A DNA stretch of 64,000 bases. It comes from Massilia sp. Se16.2.3. GTDB taxonomy: Bacteria > Pseudomonadota > Gammaproteobacteria > Burkholderiales > Burkholderiaceae_D. The stretch is taken from positions 1,860,001-1,924,000 of the forward strand of contig NZ_CP050451.1 of assembly GCF_014171595.1 (NCBI RefSeq), written 5' to 3'. A program made the translations under genes and the position numbers. Positions 26,468-35,247 of the stretch are shown one piece after another (the stretch's first letter is position 1; each line of letters opens with the position of its first letter). The notes beneath the pieces are model-generated. The model saw nothing but the letters and a program-made list of their open reading frames with translations. It was not told the DNA's origin and made no database searches.

Positions 26468-27891
26468 TCGCCGCCCTGAGGGATTACGCGATGCTGTGGC
26501 GTGCCGCGCTGGCGATCAGCCACCGGCGCACCAACCTGATGCTGGGCTGCATGGGCCTGGTGCTGGGCGCTACCGTCGCCACCCTGGTCATGCTCAAGAA
26601 CGGGAATCCCGTCACCGCACTCGCCTACGCCCTGCGCGCCGTCTACGTGGTGCTGGCATTCGGCTGGCTGATGTATTTCGTTCCCGGCGCGATGAAGCTC
26701 AACACGCCGGCGAATGCCATCCTGGTGCCGCGCATGCGGCGCCGGCTGCGCGAGCTGACGGTGCTGGTGTGGGTTTCCGCGATCGTACTCAGTACCCTGA
26801 TGACGATTGGCACGCCGATGCGGGTGTCGTATGTCTTCCTCGGCACCGGCTTCTGGCTGGCCGCCATGGCCCTTGGACGCAGCGGCAACTTCTGGGGCAA
26901 GTGCCTGCTGTTCGTGCTGCCGCTGTTCCCCATCCTGCATTCGTCGATACCGCCCGACTGGCGCGCGCTGCTCGTCACCGCACCGGTGCTGGCGGTGGCC
27001 ACGATGCTGATGCTGGCGCTGGCGGCTTACACGCTGGAGACGATGTTCCCCAACGGTGGCGACCGTCATTACAGGCTGCAGGCCGAACAGAAGCTGATGA
27101 CCGACCAGATGAGCATGGACGGCCAGTTCAGGCAGGCACGCACCCCGCGCCTGGGGCTGTGGGCCTACCAGGCGGTACTGCGTCGCGATATCGCAGGCCG
27201 CAGGGACGGGGCACTCCTGATGCACGTGCTCGGCCCGGCTACGCACTGGACCCAGCGCAACCTGTCGCTGCTGGCCCTGGTTCCGGGTGCCGCAATCGCC
27301 ATGTTCCTGCTGCGCTACCAGTCCAGCGCCGCCACGCTCGAGATGATCGCCGAGGGCAGCTGGGTAGCCGCCTCATCGGCTCTGTTGGTCCAGCTGTTCG
27401 ACTACGAGGGCCGCTCGATGCGTCTGGTGCACACCCGCGGCGAGCAGTCGCTGGTACGGCTGGCGCCCGGCATTCCGGGCAGCGCTGCCGCGTTCAACCG
27501 CAAGCTGGGCTGGCGCCTGCTGCGCGCTGCCTTGCTCGAGTGGGCCTGCATCACCGCGGTCGCGGTGGCAGTCGTCGCCATCACTGGCGGATCGAACGAG
27601 ACCTTGTGGCGGGAACTGTTCATCTGCTGCCTGGCCCTGCCGCTGATTGCATCGAACCTGCGCGACCACGCCCGCCGCAGCGGCTCGGCCGGGTGGTGGA
27701 TCGCGTTGGGGCTGGCCGCTTCGCTGGGCCTGTCGTTCGCTGTCGCAGTCCCGCTCGGGCGCATGCTGGATACGCCGGTCCTGCCGGTGGCAGCACTGGT
27801 GTCAATCGCGCTGGGAGCGCTGGCGGTAACGCTGCGCTGGCGCCGCGTGGCGGGCGCTCCCCACGCCTTCCCGGTGGGGCGCCTGGCCTGA
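26464..27891 (+). CDS. Membrane protein, probable ABC permease partner
   Basis: A 475-residue polytopic protein with about ten to twelve hydrophobic segments, such as LMLGCMGLVLGATVATLVML and LRAVYVVLAFGWLMYFVPGAM near the N-terminus and WWIALGLAASLGLSFAVAVPL near the C-terminus. The ATGA overlap with the upstream ATPase gene indicates that it is the membrane component of that transporter. I do not recognise a named family. It converges on the gamma-glutamyltranspeptidase gene with 25 bases between them. Confidence 0.75.
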   Translation: MIAALRDYAMLWRAALAISHRRTNLMLGCMGLVLGATVATLVMLKNGNPVTALAYALRAVYVVLAFGWLMYFVPGAMKLNTPANAILVPRMRRRLRELTVLVWVSAIVLSTLMTIGTPMRVSYVFLGTGFWLAAMALGRSGNFWGKCLLFVLPLFPILHSSIPPDWRALLVTAPVLAVATMLMLALAAYTLETMFPNGGDRHYRLQAEQKLMTDQMSMDGQFRQARTPRLGLWAYQAVLRRDIAGRRDGALLMHVLGPATHWTQRNLSLLALVPGAAIAMFLLRYQSSAATLEMIAEGSWVAASSALLVQLFDYEGRSMRLVHTRGEQSLVRLAPGIPGSAAAFNRKLGWRLLRAALLEWACITAVAVAVVAITGGSNETLWRELFICCLALPLIASNLRDHARRSGSAGWWIALGLAASLGLSFAVAVPLGRMLDTPVLPVAALVSIALGALAVTLRWRRVAGAPHAFPVGRLA

Positions 27892-27916
27892 ACTGCAGCC
27901 GATGTTCAGCTGACCT

Positions 27917-29675
27917 TCAATGGCCGCGCTTCTGCACCAGCGCCGTGCCTACCCCGTGACGGCGGCCTTCGCTGACCGCCGTCACGGTGCCATCCGGATT
28001 GAACACGATGGCGTTCGCCGCGCCGATTTCCTCGGCCGGCTCTTCCCACTTGTGGCCGAAGGCTTCCAGCGCCTTCGCCTGCGCCGTGCCGGCGAAGCCC
28101 GGTTCGACCGAGGTGACGGCGCTATTTCTCTGCGAGAGGCGCGGGGCGTTCAGCGCCGCGTCCATCGGCATGCCGAGGTCGAGGTAATTGACGATGGTCT
28201 GGAGGACGGTGGTGATGATGGTCGACCCACCCGGACTGCCGATGGTGAAGGCGGGCTTGCCGTCTTTCAGGGCGATGGTCGGCGCCATGCTCGAGCGCGG
28301 ACGCTTGCCCGCTTCCGGCACGTTCGGGTGCGGGCCTGAAAAATCGAAGTCGGTCAGCTCGTTATTGAGCAGGAAACCGTAGCCCGGCACGACGATGCCG
28401 CTGCCGCCCCAGGACTCGATGGTAAAGGTGTACGACACCACGTTGCCTTCCTTGTCCGACACTGTGAAGTGGGTCGTGTGCGCACTCTCGCGCTGCAGCG
28501 GGCGCGTTTGCGGACGCAGCGGCACGCTCGGATCCTGTTGGTAGCCGTACGGGTCGCCCGCCGCCACCACGCCGGCCGCGCGCTGCATGTCGATCAGCTT
28601 GCGGCGCTGGGCGGCGAAGTCTTTCGTCAGCAGCCCAGGCACCGGCGCATCGACGAACTCGGGGTCGGCCAGGTAGGCATTGCGGTCGGCGAAGGCAAGC
28701 CGGCTCGCTTCCAGGTACAGGTGTTCGGCCTGGGCGCGCGGCATCGCTTTCAGGTCGTAGCCTTCGAGGATGTTCAGTGCTTCGGCCACGGCCACGCCGC
28801 CGCTGCTCGGCAGGGGCATGCCGTAGATATCGTAGCCGCGGTAAGTGCTCTTGACCGGCTGGCGGATGCGGGCTTCGTAGTTGGCCAGGTCCGCCAGCGT
28901 CATGCCGCCGCTGCGCACGCGCAGGCCCGCTGCGACGGGTGGCTTGTTGACGGTGTCGACGATGGCGCGCGCCAGCGGGCCTTCATAGAAGGCTTTCTGG
29001 CCGTGGGCGGCGATCTCGCGGTAGGCCCTGGCCATGCCGGGGTTGCGCAGCAGCGTGCCGGGCTTGACCGCCTTGCCGTCAGGGCCGAGGTAGAGCGCGG
29101 CGCTCGTCGTGAACTGGGCGAATTTTTTCTCGTTCAGCGCCGTCATGCTGGAAAAATGGTCGGTAACGACGAAACCCTTCGATGCCACGTCGATGGCCGG
29201 CGCCAGCACCTGCTTGAAATCCATGCTGCCATAGCGCGACAGCGCCTCGTGCCAGCCGCGCACGGTGCCCGGTACGCCGACCGAGGCGCCGCTGGCGACC
29301 GCTTGTTCGAAGTCGATGGGCGCGCCGTTTTCCGGGGAACACGTTCGGCGTCGTGCTGGCCGGTGCCGTCTCGCGGTGGTCGATCGTCACCACGCGCCTG
29401 TCCTTGGCAAGATAAATCACCATGAAGCCGCCGCCGCCGATACCGCAGCTGTACGGGTCGGTCACGCCCAGCGTCGCGGCCGCGGTCACGGCGGCGTCGA
29501 TGGCATTGCCGCCCTTGTTCAAGATGGCGAGCGCCGACTGCGAGGCTTTTTCGCTGATGGTGGCGACGGCGCCGCCGCTGCCGGTAGCAACCGGGGTCCT
29601 GGCCAGCGCCGGCGGCGCCTGCAGGACAATGGAAAGGGTCAGGGTGCAGGCGAGGGCGGTGGCTGGACGGGTCAT
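27917..29675 (-). pseudogene. ggt: Gamma-glutamyltransferase, frameshifted
   Basis: Periplasmic gamma-glutamyltranspeptidase, which cleaves glutathione and transfers the gamma-glutamyl group. A signal peptide (ALACTLTLSIVLQAPPALA) starts at ATG 29675. The N-terminal domain shows GGNAIDAAVTAAATLGVTDP and GIGGGGFMVIY, and the autoprocessing threonine lies in AHTTHFTVSDKEGN. The small-subunit GSPGGSTIITTVLQTIVNYLD is present. Two frames meet at the GGGG at 29334-29337 (minus-strand CCCC); removing one base reads NVFPENGAPIDF and gives 585 residues, the normal size. A homopolymer sequencing error is the simplest explanation; otherwise the gene is broken after about 110 codons. Confidence 0.85.
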
Positions 29676-29705
29676 GGATGGGCTATGGTGGCTAGGAATG
29701 TGGAC

Positions 29706-30095
29706 TCACGCCGGCTTGACGCGCAGCCTGACGGGAAGGGTTGGCGCCGCACCCTGCGGTGGCGGCGACGCGGCGATCGATTCGTCGAGCTCGATGCGGG
29801 CGCCGGGCAGCAGCGCGCTCGCATGGCCGGGTTTGCCGGGTTGCAGTTCGAAGCGTTCAGCGGGGCCGTTCTTGCCCTGCAAGCTGAAGTGGTAGGCGAG
29901 GACGCCGGCCCAGACGCAGTGCACGCCCGGCGGGCAGCGGCTGTCTTCGACGCTGTCGTAGGTCAGCGTGAGGCCGGGTGCAATCTGCGCACTCGCGTGC
30001 AGCGCCAGCGTGATGGGGCCCGGCGGCCCACCGCCGGGTGCGGCGCAGGCAGCCATGGCGGCGCAGAAGACGGGCAGGGCGAATAGATGGCGCAT
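29706..30095 (-). CDS. Putative small lipoprotein
   Basis: Unrecognised 129-residue protein with a lipoprotein signal: MRHLFALPVFCAAMAACAAP, lipobox MAAC with the lipidated cysteine near residue 17. The mature part contains SVEDSRCPPGVHCVWAG, a C-x5-C pattern recurrent in small secreted proteins of unknown function, and is otherwise beta-rich. I start at ATG 30095 because it begins the signal; a frame open to 30152 adds no conserved sequence. It is divergent from pstS. Confidence 0.6.
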   Translation of the reverse strand: MRHLFALPVFCAAMAACAAPGGGPPGPITLALHASAQIAPGLTLTYDSVEDSRCPPGVHCVWAGVLAYHFSLQGKNGPAERFELQPGKPGHASALLPGARIELDESIAASPPPQGAAPTLPVRLRVKPA

Positions 30096-30165
30096 CTGGT
30101 CTCGGATCGCGAAGATGTCGGTCAGTGCAGGATAGCAAAAATGCCAGGCCACCGGCGCATGGTGC

Positions 30166-30199
30166 CGGTCATACAGGCGTCATATTCGCTCGCTAGACT
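30166..30199 (+). promoter_or_regulatory. Pho box and promoter of pstS
   Basis: Two direct 7-mers, CGGTCAT (30166) and GCGTCAT (30177), are spaced 11 bases apart as in the PhoB consensus (CTGTCAT repeats). TAGACT at 30194-30199 lies about ten bases beyond and can serve as the -10 element, with PhoB replacing the -35 contact. Induction by phosphate starvation is expected. Confidence 0.65.
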
Positions 30200-30235
30200 G
30201 CGCTCGTCTCTCAACCAACCCGAGTTTCGCCAATA

Positions 30236-31279
30236 ATGAAAACCAAGCACATGTTCAAGACGATGATTGCCGGCGCCGCCGCTGCCTTTGCGATGACTTC
30301 CTCGTTCGCCGCGGACGTCACCGGCGCGGGCGCGACCTTCCCGTATCCGATCTATGCGAAATGGGCGGAGAGCTACAAGGCCGCCACCGGCACCGGCATG
30401 AACTACCAGTCGGTCGGCTCGGGCGCGGGCATCAAGCAGATCAAGGCGAAGACGGTCGACTTCGGCGCCTCGGACATGCCCCTGAAAGCGGCCGAACTGG
30501 ACGAAGCGGGCCTGATGCAGTTCCCGGCCATCATGGGCGGCGTCGTCGCCGTCGTGAATGTCGAAGGCGTGGCACCTGGCCAGCTGAAGATGACCGGCCC
30601 GGTGCTGGCCGACATCTACCTCGGCAAGATCACCAAGTGGAACGCGCCGGAAATCGCCGCCCTGAACCCGGGCGTGAAACTCCCTGGCGACGACATCACC
30701 GTCGTCCACCGCGCCGACAGCTCGGGCACCTCCTTCCTCTTCACCGACTACCTGTCGAAGACGAATCCCGAATTCCAGAGCAAGATCGGCGCCGGCACCG
30801 CCGTGAAGTGGGCGACGGGCGTGGGCGGCAAGGGCAACGAGGGCGTCGCCGCCAATGTCCAGCGCATCAAGGGTTCGATCGGCTACGTCGAATGGGCCTA
30901 CGCCAGGAAGAACAAGCTGGCGCACACCCAGTTGAAGAACCGTGACGGCCAGTTCCTGCAGCCCGACGACGAGCACTTCAAGGCCGCCGCCGCCAGCGCC
31001 GAATGGACCAAGACCCCCGGCTTCGCCGTCGTGCTGACCGACCAGCCGGGCAAGGCCAGCTGGCCGATCACGGGCGTGTCCTACATCCTGATGCACAAGT
31101 CCCAGGAAGATGCCGCCAAGGGCAGGGAAGTCGTGAAGTTCTTCGAATACGCCTTCAGGAACGGCGCCGCCGCAGCGGCCGAGCTGGACTACGTGCCGCT
31201 GCCGGCATCGGTCATCAAGCTGGTGCAGGGCGTGTGGAAAGTGCAGTTGAAGGACGCGTCGGGCGCGGCAATTTACTGA
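30236..31279 (+). CDS. pstS: Phosphate-binding periplasmic protein PstS
   Basis: High-affinity phosphate-binding protein of the Pst ABC transporter, 347 residues. The signal peptide ends at SSFAAD. The mature protein shows the PstS pattern: VTGAGATFPYPIYAKWAESY, YQSVGSGAGIKQIKAKTVDFGASD (phosphate-binding loops), VVHRADSSGTSFLFTDYLSK with R and SGTS as phosphate ligands, and GSIGYVEWAYA. The rest of the pst operon is not in the window: a terminator follows the gene directly. pstS therefore stands alone under its own Pho box. Confidence 0.95.
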   Translation: MKTKHMFKTMIAGAAAAFAMTSSFAADVTGAGATFPYPIYAKWAESYKAATGTGMNYQSVGSGAGIKQIKAKTVDFGASDMPLKAAELDEAGLMQFPAIMGGVVAVVNVEGVAPGQLKMTGPVLADIYLGKITKWNAPEIAALNPGVKLPGDDITVVHRADSSGTSFLFTDYLSKTNPEFQSKIGAGTAVKWATGVGGKGNEGVAANVQRIKGSIGYVEWAYARKNKLAHTQLKNRDGQFLQPDDEHFKAAAASAEWTKTPGFAVVLTDQPGKASWPITGVSYILMHKSQEDAAKGREVVKFFEYAFRNGAAAAAELDYVPLPASVIKLVQGVWKVQLKDASGAAIY

Positions 31280-31318
31280 TTGCGGGCGGACGCAGAGCCG
31301 CAGATTTACCGTAGGGCT

Positions 31319-31353
31319 GGCGGCGGTCTTTTACAGGAGGCCGCCGTTTTTTT
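31319..31353 (+). terminator. Rho-independent terminator of pstS
   Basis: Stem CGGCGG (31321-31326) / CCGCCG (31341-31346) with a 14-base loop is followed by seven T residues. Confidence 0.85.
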
Positions 31354-31365
31354 GGGGTGGGATTC

Positions 31366-31596
31366 TCGTAGGGTGGGCTCTCGAGCCCACGCGGTACGGC
31401 AGTCGATCAAGGAGCATGTTTGATCTCGCTGCTCCCGTTCACGGTGTGGCTGTCTTCATGCGAGTTCAGGAAGCGCCGTCTCATTAGTGATGAGACCGCG
31501 TGGGCACAGGTGCCCACGCTACGAAAACTGACCGGGTACAGGACAGGCCGCCAGTCTCAAACGATGACACCGCGTGGGCACGGAGTGCCCACCCTA
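31366..31596. repeat. Three REP-like palindromes
   Basis: Three copies of the GTGGGC palindrome: GTGGGCTC-TC-GAGCCCAC (31373-31390), GTGGGCAC-AG-GTGCCCAC (31500-31517) and GTGGGCA-loop-TGCCCAC (31574-31592). The first and last are flanked by GTAGG or CCTAAG, and GCGTGGGC/ACCGCG borders recur. A separate small stem, GTCTCAT/ATGAGAC, lies at 31479-31495. No gene is seen between the pstS terminator and 31606. Confidence 0.8.
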
Positions 31597-31605
31597 AGAA
31601 CAGCA

Positions 31606-32529
31606 TTACTGCGGATAGCGCGGCTTCAGGCGATCCGCCTCGGCGACCGGGAAGGGCGAGCCCAGTACGGTCGATTCGCCGCGGGTGCGGTTGCGGGCCT
31701 GGCACTTGTGGGTGCAGACCGTTGCCGGCGGCGCGACCTCGGTGGCGTCTTCACCCATCACTTGCCCCATGCGGCCGCCGCTGGCGACCGACCATTGCGA
31801 CACGCCGCCGCAATGGAGCACGTTGCTGATGGCGCCGGTGCGCGTCACGATCTGGTTGGTGCAGCTTGGTGCGGTGATGCGGTCGGCGAACTGCGGGCTG
31901 TCGCGGCCGACGAACTTGCGCGAGTAGTCGTTGCCGAAGTTGATGCGCGGCGTGACCTTCAGCGTGGTGTCCTTGTAGGCGACCGTGTCGCCCTCGCGGT
32001 TACGGAAGTTGCGGTTGTCGTAGTAGAAGGCGCTTTCGGCCAGCTTGTGCGTGAACACGGTCTTGGTCTCGTCGGTGCGCTGCACTTCCATCTGGAACAG
32101 GCCGCCGTTGGCGCAGTCCTTGGCCTGGATTTTCATGGTGAGGCCCGGACCGCTGCGGGTCAGCACCATGTCGGCCGAGCTGCTCAGTTCCACGCTGACG
32201 CTGCCGTTCAGGACCAGGCCGCGATGGTCGGGCATCTTGCTCTCGAATACCGGGGTCGCCTTGCCGCCGGTGATGTCGACCGGATTCGGCGCGCCCGTCA
32301 TCGTGTAGTTCAGCACGCCGAAGCTGGCGGCGTCGACGTCGAACTGGATATATTTTCCCTGCACGCGAAACACGGAGCCCACGCTGCCGGCTGCGACGCT
32401 GGTCGTTTGCGAACCGCTCTTGCCGAGCACCGTGAAGCCGCCGCCTTCGCAGCCGGTGGAGTCGGCGGCAAAGGACGATTGTGCCGCAAACAGCAGGCCG
32501 ATGCAGCAAGCCGAGATCAATTTTTTCAT
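31606..32529 (-). CDS. Secreted protein of unknown function
   Basis: A 307-residue protein with a signal peptide (KKLISACCIGLLFAAQSSFA). The mature protein is beta-rich, with six cysteines that could form disulfides, for example DSTGCEGGGFTVLG and TVCTHKCQARNRTRGE. I do not recognise the family. A good ribosome site (AGGAG) precedes ATG 32529. It ends directly beside the REP-like repeats, and about 145 bases separate it from the next gene upstream. Likely periplasmic or extracellular. Confidence 0.65.
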   Translation of the reverse strand: MKKLISACCIGLLFAAQSSFAADSTGCEGGGFTVLGKSGSQTTSVAAGSVGSVFRVQGKYIQFDVDAASFGVLNYTMTGAPNPVDITGGKATPVFESKMPDHRGLVLNGSVSVELSSSADMVLTRSGPGLTMKIQAKDCANGGLFQMEVQRTDETKTVFTHKLAESAFYYDNRNFRNREGDTVAYKDTTLKVTPRINFGNDYSRKFVGRDSPQFADRITAPSCTNQIVTRTGAISNVLHCGGVSQWSVASGGRMGQVMGEDATEVAPPATVCTHKCQARNRTRGESTVLGSPFPVAEADRLKPRYPQ

Positions 32530-32675
32530 TCTTTTCTCCTGAGGGTTGGACCGGTGCAGGGACCGGTCCGTTGACGATGACGCTTCGTTCGCACCCGGCG
32601 CGTCGGCCTTGCCAGGTGCTTCAACCCGTTAATACCGGTCAGTCGCCCGAAGGTTCACGTCGCGGAGAAAAAAAT

Positions 32676-33356
32676 TCAGAACTGCCGGCTGACGCTGGCG
32701 GTGAAGGCCGGCGCAGGGGCGGCCGGCAGGTAGGGATGCCAGGTTTTCTGCAGGCCCGCCTGCAGCAGGTAGCCCTTGGTGCGCGTGGCGAGCGCTGCGC
32801 GCAGGTCGCCGCCATCGCCAGTCGCATCGCGGTACTCGCCGAAGGGACGGCGCAGGCCGGCATGGACGGCCAGGCTCACGTTGTCGGTGAGGGGATAGGC
32901 ATCGTTCAGGTCGAGGTAGACGCTGCGCCCTTCGCCGTAGTAGCGCGGCGAGTAGAACAGCCGCGCGCTGGCGCGCCCCATCAGCAGGCCGACATGGAGT
33001 TCGCTGTAGTCGAACTGGCTGCTGCGCGGGAAGGCGCTGCGGGTAATGCCGGCGTCCAGCGTTATTGTGGGCGAGATGCGCTGGGCGCGGCCGCCATAGG
33101 CGATCAACTGGCTGCCGCTGCGTCCTTCCAGCCGGACGGGAGACGCAAAGCCGCCCACATACCAGCCGGCCGCGGCGTCGTGCTCCACCCGCAACTGCAG
33201 CACCGGCCGCGTATCGAGGGCAACGCCACGCGCCGCATAGGCCGAGAGCAGGGACAGGTTGGCGCTGGTCTGGCCGTGCGCGCTGCCGGCGCCGCACAGC
33301 AGGACGAAGGCGGCTAGGGTGAAACGGCGCGGGTTGTGGCGGAGCTTTGGGAACAT
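32676..33356 (-). CDS. TIGR02001-like outer membrane protein
   Basis: A 226-residue protein with a signal peptide (FTLAAFVLLCGAGSAHGQ). The mature part is made of alternating beta-strands, and a C-terminal phenylalanine ends it (TASVSRQF), as expected for an outer-membrane beta-barrel. The opening SANLSLLSAYAARGVALDTRPVLQL, with its SxYxxRG pattern, resembles the TIGR02001 group of proteobacterial outer-membrane proteins of unknown function. Its start lies inside the end of the subtilase gene (43-base overlap), so it probably belongs to the sigma/anti-sigma/subtilase operon. A longer frame begins at 33398. Confidence 0.65.
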   Translation of the reverse strand: MFPKLRHNPRRFTLAAFVLLCGAGSAHGQTSANLSLLSAYAARGVALDTRPVLQLRVEHDAAAGWYVGGFASPVRLEGRSGSQLIAYGGRAQRISPTITLDAGITRSAFPRSSQFDYSELHVGLLMGRASARLFYSPRYYGEGRSVYLDLNDAYPLTDNVSLAVHAGLRRPFGEYRDATGDGGDLRAALATRTKGYLLQAGLQKTWHPYLPAAPAPAFTASVSRQF

Positions 33357-34600
33357 TGGCAAACGCAGGCGTCGAAGGCCCGCCGGAGGGCGGCGCAAGC
33401 GTCTATGTTACCAGCCGAGGAGGCCGCCGCGGCGTCGAGCATGCGCCGCAGCGACTGGGCGTTGGCGCGTGGCTGCAGCTGCGCCAGCAGGGCGGACAGG
33501 CCCGCGACGTGGGCGGCGGCATAGGACGAGCCGGACACGACGCCCCAGCGCGTGCCCGGCATGCAGCTGGGGATGTCGGTGCCGGGCGCATACAGCATGG
33601 TCGACAGCGGCAAGCGCCGTTCGCCGCCGCGCCCGACCGCGATCACGCCGGGGTGGGCGGCCGGAAAGCCGCCGTCGGCGCGCTGCGGATCGGCCGCGCC
33701 GACCACGATGACGCCGCGCGCCAGTGCCGCATCGAGCAGGCTTTGCAGCAGCCGGTCGGGTGGCCCGCCCAGGCTCAGGTTAATGATGCGCGCGCCGTTC
33801 TCGAGCGCGAAGTTGATCGCCTTGCCCAGCGTGAAGCTGTTGCAGCGCGCCGGCTGGCGCGCTTGTTCCCAGCAGGCGCGCAGCGCCATGATCCTGGCAC
33901 CCGGGGCGACACCGGCGATACCGACGCCGTTGCCCGTCTGCGCGCCGATGACGCCGGCGACCGCGGTGCCATGGGTCTCGGCGGCATCGGGCACGTCGTC
34001 GACGAAATTGCGGCGCAGGACCAGCTGGCCGGCGAGATCGGGGTGCGATGCATCGACGCCGCTGTCGATCACGGCGATGTGCACGTTGCGGCCGGTGCTG
34101 ATGCGGTGCAGGTCGGCCAGGTGCCAGTCGCGCGCGGCCGGCTGGATCGGGTAGAGCGGGTCGGCGCTGCCGAGGGCCTGGAAATCCTCGATCGATTGCG
34201 CCCACACCACGCGCGCATCGTGCGCCAGGGCGTCCAGCACCCGTTCGAGCGGCGTGTCGTCGGTTTCCTCCATCAGGAAGCAGTCGACGCCGATCGCCGG
34301 CATCGACCAGTTGTCGCGTACCCGCAGGTGGTGGCTCGCAGCGAGTGCCTGCGCCAGGCGGCGGCGTGCGGCGCCGCCGCTGTCGTCGTTGTAGCCGCCG
34401 CCGTAGGCGCCGTCGGCGTGGAAGTGGTCTGGCGGCAGGCGCAGCATGACCAGGAGCTGGCGCTGCGTCGCCGCGGGAGGAGGGGCAACCGCAGGCGCTG
34501 CCTCGGCCGCCGGCACAGGGTTCGCCTCCTGCGCGCCGGCACCGTCAGAGAAGGCCAGCATGAGGACGAAGGCCAGCAGCAGGACCAGGACGCGTGTCAC
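33314..34600 (-). CDS. S8 family serine peptidase (subtilase)
   Basis: Secreted subtilisin-like protease, 428 residues. Signal peptide MTRVLVLLLAFVLMLAFSDGAGA, an alanine/proline-rich linker, a propeptide-like region to about 150, then the catalytic domain with Asp in HIAVIDSGVDASHPDL, His in ETHGTAVAGVIGAQ, the oxyanion Asn segment ARIINLSLGGPPD and the nucleophile Ser in VVSGSSYAAAHVAGL. The C-terminus has closely spaced cysteines (DACVCQCSQ). Its ATG overlaps the anti-sigma gene stop (ATGA). A subtilase co-transcribed with an ECF sigma/anti-sigma pair may be a regulon product or may take part in processing the anti-sigma factor; both are inference. Confidence 0.88.
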   Translation of the reverse strand: MTRVLVLLLAFVLMLAFSDGAGAQEANPVPAAEAAPAVAPPPAATQRQLLVMLRLPPDHFHADGAYGGGYNDDSGGAARRRLAQALAASHHLRVRDNWSMPAIGVDCFLMEETDDTPLERVLDALAHDARVVWAQSIEDFQALGSADPLYPIQPAARDWHLADLHRISTGRNVHIAVIDSGVDASHPDLAGQLVLRRNFVDDVPDAAETHGTAVAGVIGAQTGNGVGIAGVAPGARIMALRACWEQARQPARCNSFTLGKAINFALENGARIINLSLGGPPDRLLQSLLDAALARGVIVVGAADPQRADGGFPAAHPGVIAVGRGGERRLPLSTMLYAPGTDIPSCMPGTRWGVVSGSSYAAAHVAGLSALLAQLQPRANAQSLRRMLDAAAASSAGNIDACAALRRAFDACVCQCSQSSATTRAVSP

Positions 34601-35247
34601 GGCTGGCCTCCCGCGCCCAGCTGCTCGGCCAGGGTGACAGCCGGTTCGGCGCGCAGGCGGGTCACGGTCTTGCCCGGTTCGTCCTCGGTATCGAGCAGCC
34701 AGGCGCCGGTGACGGTCGGCCCGCCGACGACGCGTGCGCCGCTGGCCTGCACGATACGGCGCAATTCACGCTCCGGCGTATCGGGATTGAAGGTCACGAC
34801 CAGGCTGCTGCGCTGGCCGGCATCGGCGCCGAGCAGGCGATAGGCATCCGTGTTTGCGTCGGGGCTTGCGGGCGCGCGTGCCAGCAGCAGTGCCAGCACG
34901 GCGATGGCGCCGAACTGCAGGGCGACGGCGGTACGCAGCCAGCGGCCGTCGTTCGCTGCAAGGCGCGTGCGCCAGCCTGGCACGGGCGGCGCCGGGTCCG
35001 CGACCGGCGGCAAGGCGGCCGGCGCGTCCAGCTGCGGCAGCAGGCGCGCCAGCGCCGCCTCGGCGTCGAGCTGGGGCGCTGGCGCCGGACCTGCGGCGCG
35101 CAGCGTGTGCAGCATCGACAGGTCGAGGCGACAGGCGGCGCACACCTGCAGGTGGGCTTGCACCCGGTCCCGTTCGGTGCCGGTGAGGCTGCCGTTCGCC
35201 AGCCAGGGCAGCAGCTCCTGGGCTTCCTGGTGTGCAGGGGTATTCAT
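34597..35247 (-). CDS. Zinc-finger anti-sigma factor
   Basis: Membrane-anchored anti-sigma factor of 216 residues. The N-terminal anti-sigma domain has the ZAS motif H-x3-C-x2-C in AHLQVCAACRLDL. A single membrane helix (LRTAVALQFGAIAVLALLLA) lies near residue 110. The C-terminal periplasmic part contains NPDTPERELRRIVQASGARVVGGP, which resembles the protease-inhibitor-like (I9) domain of subtilase prodomains. The start overlaps the sigma gene stop and the stop overlaps the subtilase start, so sigma, anti-sigma and protease are translationally coupled. Confidence 0.82.
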   Translation of the reverse strand: MNTPAHQEAQELLPWLANGSLTGTERDRVQAHLQVCAACRLDLSMLHTLRAAGPAPAPQLDAEAALARLLPQLDAPAALPPVADPAPPVPGWRTRLAANDGRWLRTAVALQFGAIAVLALLLARAPASPDANTDAYRLLGADAGQRSSLVVTFNPDTPERELRRIVQASGARVVGGPTVTGAWLLDTEDEPGKTVTRLRAEPAVTLAEQLGAGGQP

